64,000 bases of DNA from an uncultured Oxalobacteraceae bacterium (GCA_946480015.1 CAMLIL010000005.1:38187-102186); one strand, 5' to 3'. Numbered from the stretch's first letter, positions 17,925 through 26,875 are shown. A program made the numbers and translations. The notes: generated by a model not told the origin, from the letters alone.

Positions 17925-19343
17925 ATGGAACATCTTCCCTCACTGTCACCAACGGCCAACTGCGTGCACGGGCAAGCCGACATGCCTGCCCGTGATGCCA
18001 AACGTGTTTTCGTCATCTCTGATTTGCATCTTGGCGGCGAGCCCCCGATGATGAGTCGACCGCAATGGCTGGCCGAGTTCATCGATAGTCTGCCTGCCCG
18101 CCTGGAGGTCGATGAATCATTGGAATTGGTTATCAACGGCGACTTTGTTGATTTTCTGGCGATCACGCCTTTTGCCGATTTCACTTCTGACCCCGTTGAG
18201 GCGGTAAAAAAGCTGAGCACTGTGACGGATGCACCATCGTCATTTGCAGTCGTTTTTGACGCGCTCGCCCGCCACGTGACCGCTCATCATCAGCTAGTCA
18301 TCATCGTAGGCAATCATGACCTAGAGTTGGCGCTGCCGGCAGTCCAAGATGCGCTATGTGAGCGCCTACTGGCGCCGACCGGAACTCTGCGATTCATCGA
18401 CGACGGTCGTGCTTATCGGATTGGGAATGTCCTAATCGAGCATGGCAATACTTATGATGGCGCCAATGACAATGACTGGAGTGGCGTACGTCATCTTGCC
18501 TCAGTGCAGACGCGTGCAAGGATGCCGCATACCGATGTGCAGACATCGGCCGGCAGCAAGATCGTCCACAAGATCGTCAACGATCTCAAACACCGATACC
18601 CCTTCCTGCCGACGATTCAGCCTGAGGGAGATCTGCTCGTACTGTTGATGCTTCAATTTGAGCCGGAACTGCGCTCCGATATTGCAAAAATCGCGCAGCT
18701 TTACTACGGCCAAAAGCTTGCGGAGAAAACGCCCAAGAAGGGCAAAACCGCCATCGCAGCCACTGGAAGTGGCGAAGCAGAATTGGATGAAGAATTGCGC
18801 GAACTGTTTGCTTCTGACTACTCGTTGCTGCATCCAGTCAAACGGACGATCTCCAGCGGGAGCGACTGGCTCGACAGTTGGCGATATAAGCAAAAGGACG
18901 GTCTGGCCTACATGCTGGAGCATGATCTGCCCATTCCCACCGAGCGTTTGAACAAGATCCGGCTAGGCATGAAAAAGATCGTCGATGCCGACCAGAGCGA
19001 TGTAATCCATGGCGATGCACAGCAATACGGCGTCGAGGCCGAGCGTATGCTCAAGGCGATTTCAGGCCTGCAGGCCGTCGTGATGGGACACACGCACTTG
19101 CCGCGCATACGGCATTATGGCGACGGAGTGTATATCAACACCGGTACCTGGATCGATCGTTTCCGTATCCCGCCCGAAGTCTTGAATGATGCCACGTGTC
19201 AAGCCCTTGTGCCCTTTCTGCGTCAATTGTTGCAACCAAATGGCGTAAAGGCGATGCTGCCGCATTTCGCTGACCTGTCGGTTGCCGCAAACGGTCATGT
19301 GCGGTCGAAGAACCTGCGTGTCTACGAAGGCGCTCAGGCATGA
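17925..19343 (+). CDS. Calcineurin-like metallophosphoesterase of a putative defence cassette
   Basis: A 472-residue protein with all signature motifs of the binuclear metallophosphoesterase fold: DLHLGG near residue 31, NGDFVDF near 72, VGNHDLE near 127 and GHTHLPR near 390, with YINTGTW after it. An insert of roughly 150 residues between the GNHD and GHTH motifs is unusual and includes a low-complexity Lys/Gly/Ala stretch (EKTPKKGKTAIAATG). The likely start is the ATG at 17925, with 17982 as an alternative. Its TGA overlaps the next ATG as ATGA, so it is tightly coupled to the protease-NTPase gene. Substrate unknown; nucleotides, nucleic acid or phosphoprotein are all possible. Confidence 0.82.
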   Translation: MEHLPSLSPTANCVHGQADMPARDAKRVFVISDLHLGGEPPMMSRPQWLAEFIDSLPARLEVDESLELVINGDFVDFLAITPFADFTSDPVEAVKKLSTVTDAPSSFAVVFDALARHVTAHHQLVIIVGNHDLELALPAVQDALCERLLAPTGTLRFIDDGRAYRIGNVLIEHGNTYDGANDNDWSGVRHLASVQTRARMPHTDVQTSAGSKIVHKIVNDLKHRYPFLPTIQPEGDLLVLLMLQFEPELRSDIAKIAQLYYGQKLAEKTPKKGKTAIAATGSGEAELDEELRELFASDYSLLHPVKRTISSGSDWLDSWRYKQKDGLAYMLEHDLPIPTERLNKIRLGMKKIVDADQSDVIHGDAQQYGVEAERMLKAISGLQAVVMGHTHLPRIRHYGDGVYINTGTWIDRFRIPPEVLNDATCQALVPFLRQLLQPNGVKAMLPHFADLSVAANGHVRSKNLRVYEGAQA

Positions 19344-22300
19344 AGAGCTACCGACTGGAGGCAAGGAAGGCCAACGGCGAAGCCATCAACCGGGGAACGG
19401 CTTGGGTCATCGATCGAAATGTCGTGGCGACGGCCTTCCACGTGGTCTCCGACGACCCAAAATCCAGATGGTTGCATGAATTCGCAGACGTCAGCTATTG
19501 GCTCATATGCGACGACACGGACACGAAGATCGGACTAGAACCGGTCAATTGCGACAGCCGCGCCGATGTAGCCTTGCTAAGGGTGTCACCCGACTTGACT
19601 GGCGCCAAGCGGCCGCCATTGCAAATCTTACCGGTGTGCGAATGGGGCGCGTCGGTCGGTACATCCTGGTCGGCGCCAGGTTATCCGAAAATTGCGGATG
19701 CTGCGCCGGTAACCCTGACCGGGAAAATCAAAAGCATACGACACGAACGCGGCAACCATGTATTGGAACTGCGGGTGTCCGAAGGTGGCAGCGTATCATG
19801 GGCAGGTGCATCCGGCAGCCCGGTGTTTTCGAATGGAAGCGTGGTCGGGCTCTTATTAACCGAGCTTCCGGACGCCGCTACTCAGGATGCTGCCAGTGTG
19901 CAATCAGCGCTTGCCCTGCTGCGTTTGGCGCAATCGGAAGAGTTTCGCACCGGATTGCAGGATTTGCTCGCTAATATCACCCCTGCACAGCTTGAAACAC
20001 TCGCGGCCGATTTACCGCAACATGTTGATATCGGGGATACGCTTGCCTTGCTTGACATGATTGCCGACCACGCGTGGCTGCACGGGGTGCACGGTATCAT
20101 GAACGTCGTAAAGCATTTATCGGACACACCACAGAAGCACACTTATAAGCTTGGTCTGCTAACGTCGACTTTCGACCTCGAGCGCGTCGAATGGCCAAGG
20201 ACACCTCTTCGGGACAATGGCAACTGGGACCGTCATGTTGGCTGTCCGATTCCACGATCGCTCGAAGAAGCGTGGACGATGTTCATGCCCGCCGTGAGTT
20301 GGCACACGGATTTACGCCAGATGGTCGAGCAATTAACCACCTTCCTCGAGACGATCGGGTTGCGCAGGGGGCTATTTGGGCGCTTGGAGAATCTGGAATT
20401 TCACACCCCATTCCCGGAACTGTGTGACGAGCTTGTCACCCTCATCGACCAGATCGAGGCGGATATCGGGAACCGCGGCGACGGGCAGTCGGAGAGCGAT
20501 GCCAGGCATACGATCGCCCGCATCAGACGGCACATTGAACCCACAACGCCTCGCGGAACGTGCTTCTTCCTGATGGGTAGCAGCGGATCAGGCAAAACCC
20601 ATTTCTTAGAATGGCTGATGAAACGGCAACATGCGACCGAATGGGTGCTGCCTGTCGCTTGGCCGAAAACCGCGGGGCCCACGACGTCTTCGCTAGAACA
20701 AGCGATTGTTGCGGCACTGCTCAAGGCAACTGGACGGCCATTTGCCACCCTTGCGGAATTTCAGGAATCGCTCGACGGTTTCGCAATGGCACGGGAATAC
20801 GCTTGCTCTACATATTTTTCCGATCGTCCACCACAACCGCCCAAGTTGGTGATCGCATTCGACGACATGCAACATGTCCTGTCCGATGAGAAATCGTGCG
20901 CAGAGGCATGCCGTGCATTGCAGGACCTTATTGCAGACGCAACCCAGCATTGTTCGATACGCTGGATCGTAACGCTGCAAGACACATATTTCGACAGATT
21001 GGCCATGCCCGTTGAACCGCCCAGCTTCTGGGAAGAATATGGCTTCTTATTCAATGACATTGACTCGACGCCGCGCGCGCTCATTGTCCCGGTCAAAGGC
21101 GGCTGGCTGGACCTGGACCGCATGTGTGTGGAGGATGGTGTCGGGCAGGCGATTCTGTCGTCCAGGTTCGGCAACGACTGGCGCACGTCGGTTGCAATTG
21201 ACGACAGGCTCGGCCCTGTCCGCTTGCGTACCGGCGCACTGCGGCGCTATATGGCATTGCCATGGTTCGCTTGGATCCTCGCCTCAATGGGTGAGCAATG
21301 GTGTATCGATGCGCTGCAATCTGGAGATCTTAACCATCTCAGTATCGTTGACGAATTGCACAAGAAAAAAGTGCGGCCGCTTGGTGATTCTGAGTCTTCC
21401 CGCATGAACGTCGGGCGCTACTTGAGGGCGACAGCCGCCGCCTTGCTGCCTGGCGACGGTTCCCGGCTGGATGACCACAGCTTCAACGTTGACAGCGACG
21501 AGCGCTGCCGTGAAGGACGAATGCCGTTCGTCACCAACGACTTTCGGGATGCTCTCGACCGGTTTATTGCGTCGGGCTTGCTGAAACGCCGCGATGGACA
21601 TCAGGTTTGGCTTGATGCCGAATTTGTGATGTTGTGGGGATACGAGGCGGCGAAATATCTGGAACTGGTCCTGGCAGGGCAGGATAACGCAACGATTGTT
21701 GCCCGCCTGTGCGCCGAACTCGCCAGTAACGAGAATGATCTGCTAATGCTCAAGGAGAGTGTGCTTGAATTCTTCCTGATGCTTGCGGACAGCGAAAGCG
21801 GACGTGCCACGCTTGACGCTCTTCTGGGACAGCCCCTGTTTGAGTTGGGTCGTAATGCGGCGGCGATCTTGTTTGCAGCGCCCAAACTTAGTCCCGATAC
21901 GCAGCAACACATCGCTCAATTCGTTGTGCAGTCAGGCGCGACAGTCAGTACCGAAGGCCCGGATCGCCGCTTACTTCTTGCCGCCATGATGTTCGCGGAG
22001 TGGGCAGACTCGACGGCATTCACTCCCGCCGAGCGGCTTGATTTCGTGCGCGCCCATTACCGGACCATTGGTGCATTCGGTTTCTCAAGCTACTACCGTG
22101 CGGTTGCATTCGACATAATTGACGAAGTCACTGATATCGATGCACTACGGGCATGCATGGGGTCTCTGAACGGCTGTGAACAAGCCGGGTTGGGGAAAGA
22201 TATGGCAATCCGCGTGGTCGACAAGATGTTCGACATCGTACGTGAACGAGTGCCGGGAATTGATGGGTACTCCGCAGTGGTTGATAGTGTTGTTCAGTAC

Positions 22301-22891
22301 GCTCTCGAGAACGCCGCATCCGCCAAGGAAGATTATCGGCAGCGCCAGGCGCCTAAATCCGGCGAGTCAGTACAGTCAGAGCCACGCAATGGACCAGGAA
22401 CCTCATGGCGCAGGGATTTTTTCCGTGAATGGGTTCTGCATGAAGTCTGCACTCGGCTAGTCGACGAACTTGCCCCTGTGCCTGCATTTGAAATTATGAA
22501 TCAGGGCGGTTGGTTCGACGTAGGTGGCCGAGGTGACTTGCATATCGAGATGGAACGGGAAGCAACCTTGGCAATGGGACATTATTTTCATGGAGCACCC
22601 CGCCTGCTACGCGGCGCGGGACGACGAGCCGGCACCGATTTTATCGAATTAGTCTATAAACTCGCCCGTCAGGGGAGTGAAAAGCGGATGCTCGCCTTTA
22701 ACATGATTGTGCATACCAAGCCGACGAGCGGCCACTACAATCAAAAAATTAGCGACACCTTTATTCCTTTGCTCGAAATCCTTGCGAAAGATCCAAAGGT
22801 CGCTAGCAAGAAGCGATTTCAGGGCGCCTACAAAAGTACTGTGGGGCGCCAGTTAAGAATAGCGTACAAACCACACAAGTTTCGAAAATAG
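19340..22891 (+). CDS. Trypsin-like protease fused to a P-loop (STAND/AAA-like) NTPase, 1183 residues
   Basis: The N-terminal domain is a trypsin-like serine protease with triad H34 (ATAFHVV), D76 (RADVALLRV) and S158 (GASGSPVF). After a helical linker comes a P-loop NTPase with Walker A GSSGSGKT at 413-420 and Walker B LVIAFDDMQHV with D508/D509. A winged-helix-like segment follows near 730-765 (FRDALDRFIASGLLKRRDG). The last 400 residues are mostly helical with no motif I recognise. Protease-NTPase fusions of this plan fit sensor-effector proteins of bacterial immunity, where ligand binding drives assembly and unleashes the protease. I recall that type 1 Avs systems combine a metal-dependent hydrolase, a protease and a STAND NTPase; this pair resembles that composition but is arranged differently. 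A defence role is inference from architecture and island context. Confidence 0.8.
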   Translation: MKSYRLEARKANGEAINRGTAWVIDRNVVATAFHVVSDDPKSRWLHEFADVSYWLICDDTDTKIGLEPVNCDSRADVALLRVSPDLTGAKRPPLQILPVCEWGASVGTSWSAPGYPKIADAAPVTLTGKIKSIRHERGNHVLELRVSEGGSVSWAGASGSPVFSNGSVVGLLLTELPDAATQDAASVQSALALLRLAQSEEFRTGLQDLLANITPAQLETLAADLPQHVDIGDTLALLDMIADHAWLHGVHGIMNVVKHLSDTPQKHTYKLGLLTSTFDLERVEWPRTPLRDNGNWDRHVGCPIPRSLEEAWTMFMPAVSWHTDLRQMVEQLTTFLETIGLRRGLFGRLENLEFHTPFPELCDELVTLIDQIEADIGNRGDGQSESDARHTIARIRRHIEPTTPRGTCFFLMGSSGSGKTHFLEWLMKRQHATEWVLPVAWPKTAGPTTSSLEQAIVAALLKATGRPFATLAEFQESLDGFAMAREYACSTYFSDRPPQPPKLVIAFDDMQHVLSDEKSCAEACRALQDLIADATQHCSIRWIVTLQDTYFDRLAMPVEPPSFWEEYGFLFNDIDSTPRALIVPVKGGWLDLDRMCVEDGVGQAILSSRFGNDWRTSVAIDDRLGPVRLRTGALRRYMALPWFAWILASMGEQWCIDALQSGDLNHLSIVDELHKKKVRPLGDSESSRMNVGRYLRATAAALLPGDGSRLDDHSFNVDSDERCREGRMPFVTNDFRDALDRFIASGLLKRRDGHQVWLDAEFVMLWGYEAAKYLELVLAGQDNATIVARLCAELASNENDLLMLKESVLEFFLMLADSESGRATLDALLGQPLFELGRNAAAILFAAPKLSPDTQQHIAQFVVQSGATVSTEGPDRRLLLAAMMFAEWADSTAFTPAERLDFVRAHYRTIGAFGFSSYYRAVAFDIIDEVTDIDALRACMGSLNGCEQAGLGKDMAIRVVDKMFDIVRERVPGIDGYSAVVDSVVQYALENAASAKEDYRQRQAPKSGESVQSEPRNGPGTSWRRDFFREWVLHEVCTRLVDELAPVPAFEIMNQGGWFDVGGRGDLHIEMEREATLAMGHYFHGAPRLLRGAGRRAGTDFIELVYKLARQGSEKRMLAFNMIVHTKPTSGHYNQKISDTFIPLLEILAKDPKVASKKRFQGAYKSTVGRQLRIAYKPHKFRK

Positions 22892-23227
22892 AAGTAAATT
22901 CTTCGCCGCAACAATGTCGCTCCTGCTAGAGTTCCTATAGGCTGGACGCTGCATCGTTGAGCGGCGCATCCCTGGCTTTCTCTGCGGTTGGCTTTCCTCG
23001 ACCACAGCCGCGAGCCGGGTAATGATAAAATTACACATCTGCAACGCGGTAAAGCGGAGTGGACAAAAGAAAAGGCCCTGCGTCGCAGGGCCTTTTCAAA
23101 TAACTGGGGGAACGAGCCTTTTGGGGCCTAGACCGTAAGGTTTCAGCTCCGCCGGGGTCGAACCCCACCTAGAGGGTGTGCTAGCAAGGTATGGTCACTC
23201 ATTAGCCGAAATTTGATTCTAGAGCAC
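22892..23227. other. Intergenic region holding a terminator; otherwise empty
   Basis: This 336-bp gap contains the strong hairpin at 23,070-23,096. A second small palindrome, GGGGTCGAACCCC, lies at 23154-23166 and mimics a tRNA T-arm on the minus strand without the rest of a tRNA. No supported coding sequence is present. Confidence 0.5.
23070..23096 (+). terminator. Strong, probably bidirectional intrinsic terminator
   Basis: The 13-bp arms AAAAGGCCCTGCG (23070-23082) and CGCAGGGCCTTTT (23084-23096) pair perfectly. Both strands end in T-rich tails (TTTT on plus, TTTTCTTTT on minus). It lies about 180 bp after the protease-NTPase gene and before the next gene, so it probably ends that operon. 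Confidence 0.85.
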
Positions 23228-24793
23228 ATGGCATACTCTGTCAACGATCTTGAAAATCTGGCCGTTGTCCGACTCTTGGAGTTCGTATCGAACCGTAGTC
23301 CGTGGAACCGATCACTCTGGGGCATTGGCGTAATTCTCGCACTGGACGAGCTGTTTGAGGCGGTGGCCATGCAGCGCGATGGCCATCTTAGCCCAGCATC
23401 GATCAACCAAACGATGACATCGATCCGGAAACGTGTGGGAAACCATCCAGTATTTACCGGCGCGGAAAAAGGTATGGTCAACCAGCACCTCAAGGAGGTG
23501 CCGGCAGCGTTTACTGTAGGCCACTACAGCATCAAGCAGATGGCGGAGCGTGTGCGGAACGACTACCTTGCCAGATGGGGTAGACACGTAGCAAACGGAA
23601 ATTTCAATGTCGAATTGTTCGCCCGCAGCGTCGCCGGGCACCTTCTCGATGCCGGCTTCTCTGGTCCGTATCTCCGAGACTTTATCAACCAGCGCATCCA
23701 GGCGCCGGTACCGTTTTCGTTGGCGAACCTCTGCGACGAACTCCACCAACAGATGACCGCCGCTCCGCCGCGTGATTTTGAAGTGATGCTGGCCTTTAGC
23801 TCCCCGCCGCGGCTGCTAAATGGAATCCCTACCTCGTGGCTGTGCGCCGCTGACGCAATGACTTGGCTCCGCGGACATGGCTTTGACACCGCTGGCATAC
23901 GGGTTGCGGCTGCGCTCATCCTCACCGTGCGTGCACGCGATATCCATGGGGCCGTCCAGTTGGCTCGCAGTGAATCAGACCGTTACGCGTCGCGCGCGCT
24001 CTTGGCTACTGGTCAGCCGCTCCAGCGGTACCCGAAGTTGTGGATCGCTGGTGCCACGGCGCCGTTCGACCTGGACCACGACAGAAGGGGCGTTGAGGTG
24101 AAAGAGCTGTACCGCGAGGACCGCATCTTTTCACCCGACGCTAATAATAGTCTCGATGCGGCCCTTGATCTGCTCGCGCACTTGGATGGAAGTTCCCCGG
24201 GTGCAGCAGTCGCCGGAGGGTGGGGAGCCATTGAAGGCCTCTTGGCACCCCCTGGCAACCGGTCATCTGCAGCTGACAATCTTGCCGCACTCGTTACCTG
24301 TTCGTTCCCTCGCGCTGAGTTGACCAGACTGTCTCATCTGGTCCAAGAAGAGCAGCCGGGCGCTTATCCAGCATTAGAGGTCGCGCAAACCAACCGCGAG
24401 CGGTCAAGGGTCGTCGGCGACATGATCATCCACGGAACGATGCCACAATTGACGCGCTGGAACGACCAGGCGGCAGTTACACGGATGGCTAAGTTGTTCC
24501 AGAATCCGAAGACGGGCCTGTCGATCATCCGCGAGGTGATCTCGGATTCGTTCCACCGGCTCTATCGGCAGAGGAATCTTATCCTGCACGGTGGAAGACT
24601 CGACAGCGTCGCCCTTACGGCGGGTCTCCGCACAGTTGCGAAGCTGGCCGGCGCCGGTATGGATCGTGTCACGCATGGCCACTATGTGCAGAATATTGAG
24701 CCACTTGAACTCGTGGCAAAGGCGGACATAGCCCTAAATCTTGTTGACTCAGCTGACTCGCTGGCTTGTGTAGATCTCCTTGAGACGCACTGA
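23228..24793 (+). CDS. Unrecognised 521-residue protein with a C-terminal HEPN-like motif
   Basis: I do not recognise the full-length family. Near residue 440 is FHRLYRQRNLILHGGRLDS, which contains R-N-x3-H, the catalytic pattern of HEPN ribonucleases found in many abortive-infection and toxin proteins. The surrounding helices (IREVISDSFHRLYRQ and ALTAGLRTVAKLAG) suit that fold. The first 430 residues are predicted to be largely helical, with no transmembrane segment or P-loop. The ATG at 23228 was chosen over a TTG at 23213. It stands alone between a terminator and the repeat array of a probable transposon end, the usual place for cargo. A phage-defence role is inference. Confidence 0.6.
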   Translation: MAYSVNDLENLAVVRLLEFVSNRSPWNRSLWGIGVILALDELFEAVAMQRDGHLSPASINQTMTSIRKRVGNHPVFTGAEKGMVNQHLKEVPAAFTVGHYSIKQMAERVRNDYLARWGRHVANGNFNVELFARSVAGHLLDAGFSGPYLRDFINQRIQAPVPFSLANLCDELHQQMTAAPPRDFEVMLAFSSPPRLLNGIPTSWLCAADAMTWLRGHGFDTAGIRVAAALILTVRARDIHGAVQLARSESDRYASRALLATGQPLQRYPKLWIAGATAPFDLDHDRRGVEVKELYREDRIFSPDANNSLDAALDLLAHLDGSSPGAAVAGGWGAIEGLLAPPGNRSSAADNLAALVTCSFPRAELTRLSHLVQEEQPGAYPALEVAQTNRERSRVVGDMIIHGTMPQLTRWNDQAAVTRMAKLFQNPKTGLSIIREVISDSFHRLYRQRNLILHGGRLDSVALTAGLRTVAKLAGAGMDRVTHGHYVQNIEPLELVAKADIALNLVDSADSLACVDLLETH

Positions 24794-24871
24794 AACGTGT
24801 CCGCACCCAGCCAAGCGCCGACGGTACAGGTAGAGGAATGCAGTAGAGGCTTGCCGGTCGGCTGTTTGCGT

Positions 24872-25060
24872 GCGTAATTTGACAAACATTGAACACTAGT
24901 AAATACGGCGCACAACTACCGCAGAGCGTAATTTGACAAACATTGACGGAACGATAACTTGCCTAAACTGTTGATTTTATGGGCTTCGATTTGACAAACA
25001 TAATTTGATCTATTCATCGAAACAATAAAGTCGGTCGGTAAACAATAAAGTTGGTCGGGC
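24872..25060. repeat. Direct-repeat array, candidate TnsB binding sites at a Tn7-like element end
   Basis: An identical 21-mer (GCGTAATTTGACAAACATTGA) occurs at 24872-24892 and 24926-24946. Its 13-bp core ATTTGACAAACAT recurs at 24989-25001. The three cores lie 54 and 58 bp apart in the same orientation. They are followed by two tandem 20-bp units, at 25021-25040 and 25041-25060, that both begin AACAATAAAG; this resembles the ACAATAAAG core of TnsB sites at the ends of Tn7. The array is non-coding and AT-rich. Spaced, same-orientation repeats at the edge of a tns island are what TnsB sites look like. The exact terminus and target duplication could not be fixed. Confidence 0.6.
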
Positions 25061-25225
25061 GGCTGGCGATGACGTACCGGCAGTGCGCCTTCCAACGTTA
25101 CGGGATTCAGATTGATCTTTTCTTTTGCGCGGCAAAGCGGAAACGGAGACGCGGAAATTCACGCTTTTCCCGCAGAACTGGTGGAACCGGTCAAGAGTTC
25201 AGTCTCGACGCTCGCCCGTGGTCAG

Positions 25226-25696
25226 ATGCATTCACCCTCGGACACCGTGATCTCAGTTCACGTGGCAGGGGAACTCCTGAGTATTCCTTATCGTGTGTAT
25301 TACGACAAGCAGCAGCTCGCGAATTGCATGGATCGTCAAGGCGAAGCCGCCTTAATTGCGCTTTGTTTGGGGACACGCCATTACGATGGCCATATGCGCG
25401 AACAATGCGTTCGCCGTCTTTTGGAAGTTGATGTGGAGTGGACTGCGTCGTATGTCGTTCAACTTCTTGGCGAATACGTAATCGAAGTCATCCAACCAAT
25501 CCATGAGCGATTCCTCGATGGGGTTGAACTTAGATATCTAGCTTTCTTCAAAGAGAACGCCAAATACTGCGAGTATCTCGAGTGCCGCGCCATCAGCTAT
25601 TGGAACGAATATTACCGTTCGCGCTTTCCAAAGCACAAAGACTATCCTGCTGTTAAAGCGCTGGCGACTTTAAGATTGGCGGCTCAGTCGGGATAG
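25226..25696 (+). CDS. Hypothetical protein, possibly 5'-truncated
   Basis: A protein of 156 residues if read from the ATG at 25226. The frame is open 38 codons further upstream to a TTG at 25112, close to the transposon-end repeats, so the original N-terminus may have been lost to insertion. The sequence (SDTVISVHVAGELLSIPYRV onward) is compact, charged and probably cytosolic and alpha-helical in its second half (RRLLEVDVEWTASYVVQLLG). No catalytic motif is visible and no family is recognised. Confidence 0.6.
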   Translation: MHSPSDTVISVHVAGELLSIPYRVYYDKQQLANCMDRQGEAALIALCLGTRHYDGHMREQCVRRLLEVDVEWTASYVVQLLGEYVIEVIQPIHERFLDGVELRYLAFFKENAKYCEYLECRAISYWNEYYRSRFPKHKDYPAVKALATLRLAAQSG

Positions 25697-26004
25697 GTAA
25701 GATTGCAACGCTGGATCCCGTAAGTTGCGCCGGAGAATTATCTTAAATTATGCCACAGCTATAATTTACAATTTTAGGCGTCACCGGTATGAGGATCATC
25801 CGGGCCATCGTTGATGGCGAACGCGATCCCGACAAGCTGGCAAGGAATTGCGGACTTGTGACGGTTTGCATATGACGGGCCAAGTCATGTAACGGTGAGA
25901 CCGCCGCCTCAACTGCCTGCTTATCAACGAAGATGGCACACCGATGCAAGCTGGCGCACCCTCGTGGGAGCGCGAGACAGCGCTGCCTGCGATAAACTGG
26001 CGAC
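25697..26004. other. Intergenic region containing an IS110 relic
   Basis: Apart from the IS110-like coding fragment at 25,777-25,856, this 308-bp interval has an AT-rich stretch at 25,737-25,778 and no supported gene. Confidence 0.5.
25777..25856 (+). pseudogene. Relic of an IS110-family transposase
   Basis: The frame reads GVTGMRIIRAIVDGERDPDK followed by LARNCGL. IS110-family transposases carry a closely similar stretch (VTG.TG..IIRAI..GERDP..LA) in their middle region. Only about 25 codons survive and the frame stops soon after, so it is a fragment. It has no functional role by itself but marks past insertion activity at the island edge. Confidence 0.6.
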
Positions 26005-26493
26005 ATGGATACTCGTCTTATTGATGCCTTGCGCATCGCTCCAAGCATCGACCTCTATCAACTGAGCCTGGCGGTCAACCAGATGCTTAACGACCCGCAG
26101 CGCATTCTTGAAGTGCGACGCCATCTGCACCTCGGCGCACAGGTCATGTATTTCGACCACCGTCGCGGCACCTTGGCGCCAGCTCGCGTGCTTCAGTTCC
26201 ACCCTACAACCGTAACCGTTCAGGATGACATCACGCGCACGCACTGGAAGTTGCCTTACGCCGCCATTGTTGCCGATCCAGCTCAGCGTGCCGAACACGC
26301 AGCGCAAGCTACACCACGCCGCTCTGATGTCGCGGCGTTTAAGCTGGGTGATACGGTCAGCTTCACTGATAAACATCTGCGTGAACGCATCGGCACGATT
26401 ACCCGCATGAACACAAAAACCTATTCCCTGCTATGTGATGGCGAGCAGTGGCGAGTGTCACCGAGCTTACTACGTAAAGTCGTCGAGATTTAG
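26005..26493 (+). CDS. Small conserved-looking hypothetical protein
   Basis: A 162-residue protein beginning MDTRLIDALRIAPSIDLYQL. The first 40 residues look helical. The rest contains two short beta-rich segments, LGAQVMYFDHRRGTLAPARV and KLGDTVSFTDKHLRERIGTI, each reminiscent of small SH3/KOW-like barrels that bind nucleic acid or protein. I do not recognise a named family. It stands alone after the IS110 relic and may be part of the mobile region. Confidence 0.55.
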   Translation: MDTRLIDALRIAPSIDLYQLSLAVNQMLNDPQRILEVRRHLHLGAQVMYFDHRRGTLAPARVLQFHPTTVTVQDDITRTHWKLPYAAIVADPAQRAEHAAQATPRRSDVAAFKLGDTVSFTDKHLRERIGTITRMNTKTYSLLCDGEQWRVSPSLLRKVVEI

Positions 26494-26607
26494 AAGACGC
26501 GGAGAAAAAACGCAAGGTCGCATCGGGACGAAGGTAAAGTCAAGGACGGCGCTCGCGTCGGCGCTGGTGGAGCACGGACTGGGCCTCCAGCCGTTCGCCC
26601 AGGCGCT

Positions 26608-26778
26608 CTACGTGTCGAAGTACTGGCCATACCGTGCCTTGGTTTCCTTGAGCAGACACTGGCTGGAGTCGAATCCGTCGAAGGAGACGCCGTTGAACCG
26701 CCACTCCGTAATGGGGCCTGGCATTACCGGCAAGCCACCGATGCGCGCTTGATAGGCAATACTGAGTCCCACATCGCC
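26608..26778 (-). pseudogene. Fragment of a Tox-REase-5-like toxin domain
   Basis: The minus strand reads SIAYQARIGGLPVMPGPITE, then WRFNGVSFDGFDSSQCLLKE and TKARYGQYFD before a stop. This matches my recollection of the restriction-endonuclease-fold toxin domain found at the ends of polymorphic toxins (a hydrophobic NGVxFDGF strand followed by LLxETKA). The upstream half of the gene is missing and the reading frame is fused to an IS1182 relic, so it is a broken piece. Confidence 0.5.
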
Positions 26779-26875
26779 TGCGCGGACCGGATTCTCCTCG
26801 GCCACGTAGTCGTCCAGGCGCTGGGGCAGCAGCGGTACCTTGCACGCGATTCTCGCCTTCGATAAACCGCTTCAT
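26779..26875 (-). pseudogene. 5' relic of an IS1182-family transposase
   Basis: An ATG at 26875 opens MKRFIEGENRVQG. After a one-base shift the sequence continues LLPQRLDDYVAEENPVR. IS1182-type transposases begin in this way (RFIEGEDRxQxTLLPERLDDYVxEDNPVR). The homology stops abruptly at about 26780, where the toxin-like fragment begins. Confidence 0.65.

Noticed and set aside
23130..23185. tRNA-like T-arm (GGGGTTCGACCCC on the minus strand) near the strong terminator
   Set aside because: No acceptor, D-arm or anticodon arm can be folded around it and there is no CCA end; it is simply a short palindrome.
9300..25060. CRISPR array or guide RNA for the Tn7-like element
   Set aside because: No regularly spaced 24-40 bp repeats with unique spacers and no cas genes; the repeats at 24,872-25,060 differ in spacing and class and fit TnsB sites better.
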